Source: Bacteroidales bacterium (lineage in GTDB: Bacteria > Bacteroidota > Bacteroidia > Bacteroidales > Lentimicrobiaceae). Taken from it: a DNA stretch of 9,713 bases. A program made the position numbers and the translations under genes. The notes under the pieces were generated by a model that was given only the letters and a program-made list of their open reading frames with translations, did no database searches and was not told the origin of the DNA. The stretch is from positions 1 through 9,713 of the forward strand of contig JALHHH010000095.1 of assembly GCA_022837485.1 (NCBI GenBank). The letters are read 5' to 3'. Below are positions 1 through 6,759 of the stretch, piece after piece (position 1 is the first letter of the stretch; each line of letters begins with the position of its first letter).

Positions 1-84
1 ATCAGGGAAGTTATGAGTCTCCCCCCAGACCCCCCTCATGTCAACAATAACAATTATATTTGTTTAAAATATTGTCCAAAGGGA
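1..84. other. Window edge with paired C-tracts
   Basis: This short stretch lies downstream of the minus-strand propeller gene. It contains two runs of six C (21-26 and 30-35) separated by AGA. They are framed by a small inverted repeat, ATGAG at 13-17 and CTCAT at 35-39, and GTCT (17-20) also mirrors AGAC (27-30). I see no coding remnant of the missing end of the propeller gene in any minus-strand frame here. On the minus strand the tracts read as two G-runs. A terminator role is possible but there is no T-tract. Confidence 0.3.
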
Positions 85-897
85 TTAGACCATCTCATAC
101 TGAACCATTCCTCCAATTCTATAACCTATATTGCGAATAGCTAGATTAGGGTCATTCCTGAAGGTTTCTGTGTTAAGCCCTGTTTTTGCCCAGGTTTGTC
201 CATTATTAGAACTTTTTAATACGCCAACTCCATAATCCTTTCCCCATGTAAAAAATCCTGTGCCAATATAAATGGTTTGTGGCTGTAAAGGATGTTTGAT
301 GATAACATCAACTCCTGGCACCATATACTTATCAGTTAGACTTTGCCAATTATTACCACCGTCATATGTTACAAACAGCCCGCTTGAGTTACTGCCCGCA
401 TATACAGTTTGAAAATTACTTGTATCCACCCAAATAGAAGTAATAAGTCCAAGTAAAGCACTTTTATTAACAGGTTCAAGATTTTTATTCGGCCCAACAA
501 CCTCCCATACGGCTGGTATTCTTGCTCCATTATCTGCATCAGCAATCTTCGCCAATTCAGATTCTATAGCATTTGTATAGGAAGCCATTGAACCATTCTC
601 ATCAACTCTGGGTTCCATAAAATAGAGCCATCTGTTAAAATCTTTGTAACCACAAGCTTTATTAGTAATTCGACTTGTATCCTCACTAAAATATTGCTCA
701 GATGCTGCTTTTATACTGTAGAAATTTCCAAGATGACTAAATCTGGCCATCCAGTGCTCCTGGGCAAAACTTGGTTGGGATAGTATTACTAGAAGTAGAA
801 CGAAGAGCAATTTATTAATTCTTGTTATCAACCAGAACGGGGAACTCATTCTAAAATTATGTTTTGGAATATAATTCCGTAAAATATTGTTTTTCAT
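85..897 (-). CDS. Secreted BNR/Asp-box beta-propeller protein, C-terminally short
   Basis: This is a 270-residue exported protein. The N-terminus carries a signal peptide with a hydrophobic core at about residues 29-39 and a likely cut near SFAQ (43-46). Starting at Met17 would still keep that signal. Residues 58-98 (NFYSIK..., then GYKDFNRWLYFMEPRV) resemble the conserved leader that precedes sortilin-like propellers in large T9SS-secreted Bacteroidota proteins. Two Asp-box/BNR motifs follow: TYDGGNNW at 177-184 and SSNNGQTW at 229-236, each after a YAG or YIGTG strand. Relatives usually run for many hundreds of residues, with a full propeller and a C-terminal sorting domain. This one stops after about two blades and has no sorting domain. 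The last 13 residues do not look like propeller. It is probably a truncated remnant. Its function is unknown, and surface binding or hydrolysis is only a family-level guess. The coding DNA is AT-richer than the genes further right. Confidence 0.7.
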   Translation of the reverse strand: MKNNILRNYIPKHNFRMSSPFWLITRINKLLFVLLLVILSQPSFAQEHWMARFSHLGNFYSIKAASEQYFSEDTSRITNKACGYKDFNRWLYFMEPRVDENGSMASYTNAIESELAKIADADNGARIPAVWEVVGPNKNLEPVNKSALLGLITSIWVDTSNFQTVYAGSNSSGLFVTYDGGNNWQSLTDKYMVPGVDVIIKHPLQPQTIYIGTGFFTWGKDYGVGVLKSSNNGQTWAKTGLNTETFRNDPNLAIRNIGYRIGGMVQYEMV

Positions 898-1616
898 TTT
901 GTTTGCTTTGAAATTAACAATTGTTTTGTCCCCTCCCTGAGAAATTCAAATGTCGTATTCACTTCAAAGCAGCATCTAAGGGGGAAATCTCTTCAGATAC
1001 CCGGAAAAGTACGGAAACCGGATTGGAATAAGCGTGAAATATGGCCAGGGGTAATTTGTAACTAATTGAAAAACAGTTAAATACCCCCCCCTCTATAAAA
1101 TCTTATAATATCAGGCGTATGCAAAAGGGGCGCCTTACGGGTAATCCTTAATTTAAATGAAAGCACTGATTTTAAAAGCATAACTTATTCCGGATTCCTG
1201 AACAACTTACCTGGTATGGTTGAACTGTTTATTAAAAATTTAAAAATAGTACACCCTTACAGTCTGTACTGAACCAGTAAAATAATAATAACCGCTGGTT
1301 TTACTATTTTGTTATATTATTGATTAACAATAGTCTAAATCGAAAATAATTATTAAAATAATATTCAACAAAACAAAAGTATGCCATTGCTTCGGATTTT
1401 GCAATCATATCTAATAAATAATTTTTATCCGGATAACATTATGGAATCAGGCGTTCAGCCCCAAAGAGCTTAATATTGAATAATACGGGTTAAAACTGCC
1501 TGAATCAGTATGCCCGTATCGCCCGGTTATCAGCGGTTGAAAAGATCAAGCGTTTACTATTGTGGAATTTTCTATTACAGGTTATGTCAGGGCGGCTGAA
1601 TTATTAAATACCCCGT
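898..1616. other. 719-bp AT-rich intergenic stretch with small inverted repeats
   Basis: No gene is recognisable here on either strand. It lies between the start of the propeller gene and the 3' end of the TonB receptor, both on the minus strand. It holds a 10-bp palindrome AACAATTGTT (916-925), a run of eight C (1084-1091), AGGCG/CGCCT (1113-1117 and 1131-1135) and AGTACA/TGTACT (1248-1253 and 1265-1270). A denser AT-rich cluster at 1272-1321 includes AGTAAAA/TTTTACT (1276-1282 and 1299-1305) and the competing pair AACCAG/CTGGTT (1272-1277 and 1295-1300). I found no transposase remnant, tRNA or clear promoter. A short open stretch at 983-1054 (plus) ends like a beta-barrel strand but is too short to call. 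Confidence 0.5.
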
Positions 1617-3383
1617 TTAAATTTTAATCCCTACCTGCACCGCAAAAGTCCTCGGGGGCCCTACATCGGCGGGCCGGGTCATATATTCGCGGTTGAAGAG
1701 GTTATTGATGATAAAGGATACCTTTAAGCGTTCGGCGGGCTGCCAGGCAAAGCGCCAGTTGACCAGCACATCGCCGGTATTGTGTTTTTGCCGGTATTCG
1801 TAAAGACCGGGCAATATAAAAATGGGCACCGCCACGCCGTTTACCCTGAGCGAATCCTCAAAAGCGCGGTCGATGTTGATGATGTGGCTGTGATAATCCA
1901 GGTTAAGGCCGGTGGAAAATTCTTTTACGGAGACGTCGAACGCCACTTTCACATTGTGGTAAAACCGGTATTTAAGGATGTTTTTATTGGTGGAGGCGGT
2001 ATTTTCGCGTTTGCCGAAATCCTTGTCAACAGGGTTGGTATAGGTATACCCGGCGCTGAAGGTGAACTTCGCGATGCCGGCACTGCCCCTGCCTGTGAAA
2101 TTGACTTCCATACCGGCAATGCGGGCGTTGGTGATGTTGTATGCCCTGAAACCGGTGTAATTGAAAAAATCAATCAGGGTGGGATTGGTCAGCCCGGGCG
2201 GGTAATGCTGACCGAAGGTAAATTCAATCATATCCCTGTATTCGGTCCAGAACAGGGCGGCATCGGCATATCCCTGCACATTCCCCAGCGAAAAGCCCTG
2301 CTTGATGCCCATCTCCGCATTCCAGCCGTATTCCGGCATCAGGGTGTCGTTGGGGAAAATTTTCAGTGCCCCCACCGCGGTGGCTGCATACTTTTCGGCG
2401 ATGGCCGGATAGCGGAAACCCTGCCCGAAACTGCCGCGCAGAAAGGTGTATTTCCCCGCCTGGTAATTCACCCCCGCCCTGAAGAGTGGATTCGACGCCT
2501 GGCGCTCACGGTTGATGCGGTGCCATTCATAGCGGCTTCCGAATGAAAACCGCCATTCCCTGTATTGCTTTTCTGCCTGTATGTACACCGACTGATTGGA
2601 TGCGGTATGCCTTGCGCTCCCGAAAAGGTTGGAGACGGTTTCGACACTTGTTGCGCTTGCCCCGGCCGTTATTGAAAGTTTGTTTTCCCATTTCTTCAGG
2701 TACTGATACTCCCCGAAAAAGGTATTGTCGTAGTTGTGCAGCGAGTCGCTGTCGTAGGTCACTTTGTAAAATCTGCCTTTCAGCGTATGCCGGCTGTCAT
2801 CGTTTCTGTGCCAGGTAAGGTGGGGATCGAGGTTGAAGCGGGTATTTTTAAAATGCTGGTCAAAATCGGGGGACGCCCTGTAAACGCTGGTGTCGCCGTT
2901 GAGCCAGAGCAGAAAGTTGCCGCCTTCGTTAAACATGGCGTTGGCATTGAGCCCGGCAGCCATTCCTTCAATTTTCCTGAACCTGTACCGGGTATTCAGG
3001 TTGGCACGGATGTATTTTTCGTTTTCGTTTTCACGATATCCTTTGTCGGTGTGCACATTGGCCCCGCCAACGAGGTCGAGGTTGCCTATCCTCCGGCTGT
3101 GCGAAAAACGTGCCCCGGAATAGAAGGGCTGCGCATCCCACCAGGCAATTTCACGGCGCCGGGGATTCCCGTAGATTCCGCTGTAAAGCGTGAATGCTGT
3201 TTCGGGCTTTTCGCCGGGGTAGGCGGTGCGGATGTTGATCACCCCGTTCAGGGCGGATGATCCGTATAATGCGGAGGATGCCCCCTTGAGGATTTCTATT
3301 TGACTGAGGTTTTCGAGCGGCACAAAGTCCCACTTGGCCTCACCGCCACCGCCGGCTCCGAGCAACGCTACCGCCAGGTCCAT
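1617..3383 (-). CDS. TonB-dependent outer-membrane receptor, C-terminal part (plug end and beta-barrel) of a broken gene
   Basis: This is the larger, downstream part of a TonB-dependent receptor, which would import a ligand across the outer membrane using TonB/ExbBD energy. The first codons (from Met at 3383) are probably not a real start. Recognisable receptor sequence begins at about residue 15 (EAKWDFVPLENLSQ) and continues through the end of the plug, with IEILKGASSALYGSSALNG at about 29-47. From about residue 60 to 588 it is a beta-barrel of alternating aromatic strands, ending in RTFAVQVGIKI, a normal terminal strand. The upstream part (3340-3879) is in a different frame, and the IRG and LDG-type plug motifs expected between the two are absent. 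On its own this piece has no signal peptide and could not reach the outer membrane. The ligand cannot be told from the sequence. Long antisense open frames inside it are shadows. Confidence 0.8.
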   Translation of the reverse strand: MDLAVALLGAGGGGEAKWDFVPLENLSQIEILKGASSALYGSSALNGVINIRTAYPGEKPETAFTLYSGIYGNPRRREIAWWDAQPFYSGARFSHSRRIGNLDLVGGANVHTDKGYRENENEKYIRANLNTRYRFRKIEGMAAGLNANAMFNEGGNFLLWLNGDTSVYRASPDFDQHFKNTRFNLDPHLTWHRNDDSRHTLKGRFYKVTYDSDSLHNYDNTFFGEYQYLKKWENKLSITAGASATSVETVSNLFGSARHTASNQSVYIQAEKQYREWRFSFGSRYEWHRINRERQASNPLFRAGVNYQAGKYTFLRGSFGQGFRYPAIAEKYAATAVGALKIFPNDTLMPEYGWNAEMGIKQGFSLGNVQGYADAALFWTEYRDMIEFTFGQHYPPGLTNPTLIDFFNYTGFRAYNITNARIAGMEVNFTGRGSAGIAKFTFSAGYTYTNPVDKDFGKRENTASTNKNILKYRFYHNVKVAFDVSVKEFSTGLNLDYHSHIINIDRAFEDSLRVNGVAVPIFILPGLYEYRQKHNTGDVLVNWRFAWQPAERLKVSFIINNLFNREYMTRPADVGPPRTFAVQVGIKI

Positions 3384-3396
3384 TGCGAGCCCCGAT
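3336..3396 (-). other. Lesion in the TonB receptor plug: frame change plus probable deletion
   Basis: The upstream frame is clearly receptor up to ALQQVSGV (codon ending at 3397). The downstream frame is clearly receptor from AKWDF (about 3338 downward). Only about 61 nt separate the two anchors, which is not a multiple of three, so the second part lies in another frame. From family knowledge, about 40 residues normally lie between these anchors, including the IRG...G and LxDGxP motifs. Neither motif is seen in any frame here. The sequence is GC-rich and has repeated GGCGGT units, a plausible site for slippage, deletion or assembly error. Confidence 0.7.
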
Positions 3397-3879
3397 CACC
3401 CCCGACACCTGTTGCAGGGCGGTTTCAACCGAAAGGGTATGAGTATTCTCAATGGTGGCATTTCGAAGTATCTCCATGGAAACGATTACATCGGAAATTT
3501 TTTGCTCATAGCGCGATGCGCTTACCACCAGCTCGTTGAGCATGCTCGCCTGAACCTGCATGGCCACATCAAGAGTAGTGATGCCGGTTGTGCTTATTTC
3601 CATGGGTTCCACTACAGGCATATAGCCCATAAACCGGAAATGAAGCCTGACTTTGCCCGATGCAGCCGGAATGGTATAATAACCCTCGGTATCGGTGGCT
3701 ACCCCTTGCCTATCGTCAAAAAAAACGTTTACTCCCGGCAAAGGATTCCCGCTTGCAGCATCCACGACTCTTCCCTTTACAACGGGCGTCTGTGCAGCTG
3801 CGCCAAGACTTATAATCAGGACCAACCATAGCGGCAGCAATCGCATGCGTGTGAAGACTGCTTTCATTATCCTTATCAT
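3340..3879 (-). CDS. TonB-dependent receptor, N-terminal part (signal peptide, CarboxypepD_reg-like domain, start of plug)
   Basis: This is the 5' part of the receptor gene that continues, out of frame, at 1617-3383. A signal peptide (hydrophobic LLPLWLVLIISLGAAAQ, about residues 14-30) is followed by a carboxypeptidase-regulatory-like beta-sandwich (about 34-110, with VKGRVVDAASGNPLPGVNV and the TDTEGYYTI motif). This domain is common at the N-terminus of Bacteroidota receptors. The plug begins at LNELVVSASRYEQKISD (about 114-130) and is normal up to ALQQVSGV (154-161). The final 18 residues are out-of-frame sequence running into a TGA. Two starts are possible: the ATG at 3879, or the ATG at 3867, which is preceded by AAGGATA; both keep the signal peptide. 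The gene lies 14 nt downstream of the T9SS protein gene and is probably co-transcribed with it. As read, the product would be a truncated periplasmic fragment. Confidence 0.8.
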   Translation of the reverse strand: MIRIMKAVFTRMRLLPLWLVLIISLGAAAQTPVVKGRVVDAASGNPLPGVNVFFDDRQGVATDTEGYYTIPAASGKVRLHFRFMGYMPVVEPMEISTTGITTLDVAMQVQASMLNELVVSASRYEQKISDVIVSMEILRNATIENTHTLSVETALQQVSGVIGARNGPGGSVARSRRWR

Positions 3880-3893
3880 TTGCCGGATATCGG

Positions 3894-4640
3894 TTACCTG
3901 ACGGCCAGTTTAAATGCCGATGATTCCCGTTTGTACGGGTGACGGAGAATGCCGTAATATATGCCGGGGTTTAATCCGGGGATATCCATGCGGATGGTAT
4001 TATCGCCCTGACGAAGAAAAAGGGTGCGGTTTAGCACTAACTGATTGTTCAGGGCATAGATGTCGAGAAGATAGCTGCCCGTTTCAGCAACGATGCATTG
4101 CATGGAAAACTCCCCCCTTGCAGGATTCGGGTAGATCCTGACACCGAAGCTTCCTTTCCCTGAAAGCTCATCCATTCCCCAGGTACCTGCATCCAGCACT
4201 GTTAAGCTGTAATACGTTATTTCATAAGGAAAAGGAAGGCCAAGTCCGCCCATATAGCCGACTACGGTAAAACGTAAAGGATACACTCCCACCTGATCGG
4301 GCGTCGCGGTTCCGGTGATGAGCAGACACCCTCTGCTGCCTCCATGCCAGAAGCCCGACAGACTGTTGGGCAGAGCCTGAAAGCCTTCGGGAAGTCCGGT
4401 AATTTCCGTAACTCCTATGGAGTCGATGGCGAAGGTAGGAAATGGAGCGACTGTTGTATCGGCAGGGATAATAGCTGTAATAACAAAGTTATATTCATGC
4501 GTGGCAACCGCGGGAGGTAAACCCGCAGCACTGTCGGGATATATGCCCGGGGCGCTGTAATAAGGATTGGGTTCGCATTGTCCGAAAGCGATGCTGACAG
4601 AAATGAGGGACACGAAAAGAAGTGTAATTGTATTTTTCAT
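3894..4640 (-). CDS. Small T9SS-sorted surface protein with Ig-like fold
   Basis: This is a 248-residue exported protein. Residues 1-20 form a signal peptide (TLLFVSLISVSIAFG). Cys22 follows Gln, so this is not a lipobox. Residues 22-150 resemble the beta-sandwich found in many exported Bacteroidota proteins: a CEPNPYYSAPGIYPDSAAGL opening, a LPEGFQ strand and a VGVYPLRFTVVG strand ending in YYSLTVLD. From about 168 to 248 there is a type A T9SS sorting domain: IYPNPARGEFSM, YLLDIYALNNQLV, GDNTIRMDIPGLNPGIYYG and a terminal AFKLAVR. This tail directs crossing of the outer membrane and attachment to, or release from, the surface. The gene is first of a pair, with the TonB receptor 14 nt downstream, so the two may act on the same surface ligand (inference). 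A TAACTTTG box lies 27 nt upstream of the ATG. No enzymatic motif is visible and the function is unknown. Confidence 0.85.
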   Translation of the reverse strand: MKNTITLLFVSLISVSIAFGQCEPNPYYSAPGIYPDSAAGLPPAVATHEYNFVITAIIPADTTVAPFPTFAIDSIGVTEITGLPEGFQALPNSLSGFWHGGSRGCLLITGTATPDQVGVYPLRFTVVGYMGGLGLPFPYEITYYSLTVLDAGTWGMDELSGKGSFGVRIYPNPARGEFSMQCIVAETGSYLLDIYALNNQLVLNRTLFLRQGDNTIRMDIPGLNPGIYYGILRHPYKRESSAFKLAVR

Positions 4641-4667
4641 GGCTTCTGACTTTAAGGACGTTTAAAT

Positions 4668-4675
4668 CAAAGTTA
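4668..4675 (-). promoter_or_regulatory. Candidate Bacteroidota -7 box (TAACTTTG) for the T9SS/TonB receptor pair
   Basis: Read on the minus strand, TAACTTTG matches the TAnnTTTG consensus of the main sigma factor in this phylum exactly. It lies 27 nt before the ATG at 4640. About 20 nt further upstream the sequence is TGGTG, at best a weak match to the -33 TTG/TTTG element. Confidence 0.5.
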
Positions 4676-4792
4676 CGTAATTTCATTCATAAAAGCACCA
4701 TTTGTTGCTTTGCAAGCGAGCCCTTAAGGTTTCTCTTTCTAACGGGAAGCAGATGCGGAATCATGAACCAGCATACAACAGCCAGAGACGGG

Positions 4793-4814
4793 TATTGGTT
4801 TTGAAAAACCAATA
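4793..4814. promoter_or_regulatory. Perfect 22-bp palindrome in a divergent promoter region (operator candidate)
   Basis: The arms are TATTGGTTTT (4793-4802) and AAAACCAATA (4805-4814), a perfect 10-bp inverted repeat around a GA centre. It sits between two divergently oriented genes, 33 bp upstream of the plus-strand TAACTTTG box and about 117 bp upstream of the opposite one. The 2-nt centre suits a dimeric repressor or activator site better than an RNA hairpin. Which protein binds is unknown. Confidence 0.45.
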
Positions 4815-4847
4815 AGGAAAATATAGCCTGCTTTTAGTGTAATTGCA

Positions 4848-4855
4848 TAACTTTG
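4848..4855 (+). promoter_or_regulatory. Candidate Bacteroidota -7 box (TAACTTTG) for the TlpA-like gene
   Basis: This is an exact TAnnTTTG match, identical to the opposing box at 4668-4675. It ends 20 nt before the ATG at 4876, which implies a short leader. No clear -33 TTG lies 19-21 nt upstream, where the sequence is A/T-rich around TTTTAG. Confidence 0.5.
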
Positions 4856-4875
4856 CAACATAAATTTTTGAAATC

Positions 4876-5979
4876 ATGAGAATCAGAAATCTAATTTTGT
4901 CGTTACTGACCGTAGTTTTTTTTGCATCCTGTAACCAGCGCGGAAGCGATGAGTTTTTAATCCGGGGCGTAGTTAAGGGTGAATCCATTCAGGAAGTATA
5001 TCTGAGAAAGAGCAAGGACGGGAAGTTTGAAACCCTGGATACAGCAAAGGTGGAATCGGGAAAGTTTACCTTCAGGGGTAGCATCACCGATCCGAAAATA
5101 TATTATATTGCTATTGACGACAACCGGTTTCTTTCGTTTTTCAACGAAGCTGCCGGCATCGACATCGCATTTCACACCGACAGTCTGATGGTGCCTTCGG
5201 TAAAGGGTTCGGAATCCGACAGGCAATACCGCGATTATCTTAAGTTTTTTGATGCGCAGCGTTCGGAACAGATCGGCCTGTACACTGCTTACAATGAAGC
5301 CAGCCGTGCAAACGATACTTCGCTTATGCAGAAGCTGAATGCTGAAATAGAAGACCTCGAGGTGCGTCAGAAAAATGAAGTATTGGATTATGTGAAAAAC
5401 ATCAGCAAGTCGTTTGTAGCTCCTTTCGTCATAATGCGAAACTCTCACTCAATGGAGCTTGAAGACCTTACCAGGGCACAATCGCTGCTCGATAAAAGTG
5501 TTATGAATTCACCCTTTGCAATAATGCTGAAAGACCGTATTACCATTCTTGAAAACGTTGCCATCGGGAAACAGGCTCCTGATTTTACGATGAATAACAC
5601 CGAAGGAGTACCGGTATCGCTCAGCGACCTGCGCGGAAAAGTGGTGCTGGTTGATTTCTGGGCTGCCTGGTGCGGGCCCTGCCGTGCTGAAAATCCTAAT
5701 GTTGTGGCAGCGTATCAGAAATTCAGCAGCAAGGGCTTTGATGTGCTCGGTGTGTCGCTCGACCGCGACCGCGATTCCTGGCTTAAGGCCATTACGGACG
5801 ACAAACTCACCTGGACACACGTTTCCGACCTGCAGTACTGGCAGAATTCGGCAGCAAAACTTTACGGGGTAAATTCCATCCCGTCGAATGTGCTGCTCGA
5901 TAAGGATGGTGTTATCATTGCCCGTAACCTCCGGGGTGAAGACCTGCACATGAAACTGGAGGAATTATTTGCAGAATAA
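4876..5979 (+). CDS. TlpA-family thiol-disulfide oxidoreductase lipoprotein with N-terminal DUF4369-type domain
   Basis: This is a 367-residue periplasmic or outer-membrane-anchored thioredoxin-fold protein. The N-terminus is a lipoprotein signal ending in FFASC, so Cys19 should be lipidated. Residues of about 26-115 (FLIRGVVKG, VYLRKS, GKFTFRGSI, YYIAIDDN) form the beta-rich domain usually called DUF4369. A helical linker (about 115-220) leads to a redoxin/TlpA domain (about 226-365). That domain opens with GKQAPDFTMNNTEG and has the active-site WCGPC (Cys266 and Cys269) and the cis-proline Pro336 in NSIPSNVLLD. Both catalytic cysteines and the proline are intact, so it should be redox active. 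Relatives reduce or isomerise disulfides in exported proteins or serve cytochrome maturation; the true substrate cannot be read here. It is transcribed alone from the divergent region and converges on tadA. Confidence 0.92.
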   Translation: MRIRNLILSLLTVVFFASCNQRGSDEFLIRGVVKGESIQEVYLRKSKDGKFETLDTAKVESGKFTFRGSITDPKIYYIAIDDNRFLSFFNEAAGIDIAFHTDSLMVPSVKGSESDRQYRDYLKFFDAQRSEQIGLYTAYNEASRANDTSLMQKLNAEIEDLEVRQKNEVLDYVKNISKSFVAPFVIMRNSHSMELEDLTRAQSLLDKSVMNSPFAIMLKDRITILENVAIGKQAPDFTMNNTEGVPVSLSDLRGKVVLVDFWAAWCGPCRAENPNVVAAYQKFSSKGFDVLGVSLDRDRDSWLKAITDDKLTWTHVSDLQYWQNSAAKLYGVNSIPSNVLLDKDGVIIARNLRGEDLHMKLEELFAE

Positions 5980-6046
5980 TTCTCCATCTTAATCGTATAT
6001 ATTACACGATGGAAATCGTAAAAAACATCGGCTTTCCAGAGTTCTA

Positions 6047-6493
6047 TTATAATCGTTTCCGTTTAAAAAAGTCACTCAGTAGTTTGCCGCATTCTTCGGC
6101 CATTATACCTCCTCTGACTTTGGTTTTGGGATGCAGGAGGCTTGCGTTCAGGGTTGAATATCCCCGTTTGGGATCGGAAGCTCCATAAACGATTTCGCCC
6201 AGTTGTACCCACATAGAAGCTGCAGCACACATAGGGCAGGGCTCCAGGGTAACGTAGAGGGTGCACTCGTTCAGGTATTTTCCGCCTGTGTGATTGGAAG
6301 CAGAGGTAAAGGCCTGCATTTCGGCATGAGCGGTTGCGTCGTTCAGGGTCTCGGTAAGGTTGTGCCCACGGGCGATGATTTTCCCCCGGCTCACGATTAC
6401 GGCGCCTACCGGTACTTCATCTCGCCCAAGCGCCAGAAGAGCTTCGCGGTATGCCTCCCGCATATATTGTTCGTCGGATTTAAGGTGATCCAT
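6047..6493 (-). CDS. tadA: tRNA-specific adenosine deaminase (adenosine 34 to inosine)
   Basis: This is a 148-residue zinc-dependent deaminase of the cytidine deaminase fold. TadA converts A34 to inosine in the anticodon of tRNA-Arg(ACG), which allows reading of CGU/CGC/CGA. The zinc site is intact: His56-Ala-Glu58 (TAHAE) supplies the zinc ligand and the proton-shuttle glutamate, and PCPMC supplies Cys86 and Cys89. The spacing matches E. coli TadA almost exactly. PVGAVIV (28-34), RGHN (42-45) and the YGASDPKRG stretch also fit TadA better than guanine or cytosine deaminases. The ATG at 6493 gives the normal family length. The frame stays open upstream to 6769, but those 92 codons show no homology, so I reject the longer start. 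A TATCTTTG promoter box lies 35 nt upstream. It converges with the TlpA-like gene, leaving 67 nt between stop codons. Confidence 0.93.
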   Translation of the reverse strand: MDHLKSDEQYMREAYREALLALGRDEVPVGAVIVSRGKIIARGHNLTETLNDATAHAEMQAFTSASNHTGGKYLNECTLYVTLEPCPMCAAASMWVQLGEIVYGASDPKRGYSTLNASLLHPKTKVRGGIMAEECGKLLSDFFKRKRL

Positions 6494-6528
6494 CCTTGTT
6501 ACGGTTTTAAACGCTGAACGCCTGACCG

Positions 6529-6536
6529 CAAAGATA
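6529..6536 (-). promoter_or_regulatory. Candidate -7 box (TATCTTTG) for tadA
   Basis: On the minus strand this is an exact TAnnTTTG match, ending 35 nt before the tadA ATG at 6493. It supports the short start over the open extension to 6769, which it would lie inside. No good -33 element is seen at 19-21 nt spacing. Confidence 0.45.
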
Positions 6537-6667
6537 AGCAAACGGCAAATCGGCATCCCTTCCGTGGATGGGTTTTTCACATCCGTTTTCAATTCATTTA
6601 CTTTTCTTTCAATGCATTGAAACATTTTCCATTCCGATTGTTTATTAGAGGTCGTTCCGGAATCCTG

Positions 6668-6689
6668 TAACCGGCAGGTTATAGTAACC
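6668..6689. promoter_or_regulatory. Three alternating half-sites TAACC-GGTTA-TAACC upstream of the atp operon
   Basis: TAACC (6668-6672), GGTTA (6677-6681) and TAACC (6685-6689) form two overlapping inverted repeats that share the central arm. The outer sites are part of a 7-bp direct repeat GTAACCG (6667-6673 and 6684-6690) at 17-bp spacing. It lies about 125 bp upstream of atpB and is a candidate operator, or in RNA two mutually exclusive hairpins. The role is inferred only. Confidence 0.3.
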
Positions 6690-6751
6690 GAAACGCCAGT
6701 TTTGAAAATATTTCCCGTATAAAAGCGGGTGAAGGGTTCGCAAAAATTTCC

Positions 6752-6759
6752 TATAATTG
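6752..6759 (+). promoter_or_regulatory. Weak candidate -7 box (TATAATTG) for the atp operon
   Basis: It matches TAnnTTTG at all but one position and ends 56 nt before the atpB ATG. It is the best plus-strand match I could find between the TAACC cluster and atpB. There is no clear -33 element, so the true start site may lie elsewhere. Confidence 0.25.

Noticed and set aside
983..1054. Short plus-strand stretch ending GNRIGISVKYGQG-stop, resembling the last strand of a beta-barrel protein
   Set aside because: Only about 23 codons lie between stop codons, with no further upstream homology visible. It could be a remnant but cannot be supported.
1782..3260. Long plus-strand open frames (for example 1782-2546 and 2736-3260) opposite the TonB receptor
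   Set aside because: They lie antisense to clear receptor coding sequence, have no recognisable domain, and arise from codon bias in the real gene.
3340..3420. Programmed frameshift joining the two receptor parts
   Set aside because: There is no slippery heptamer or stimulatory structure evident, and even a frame change would not restore the missing plug motifs.
5980..6046. Possible bidirectional terminator between the TlpA-like gene and tadA (TCCATC at 5983-5988 with GATGGA at 6008-6013)
   Set aside because: The stem is only 6 bp with a 19-nt loop and no adjacent T-tract in a usable position, so terminator function is not supported.
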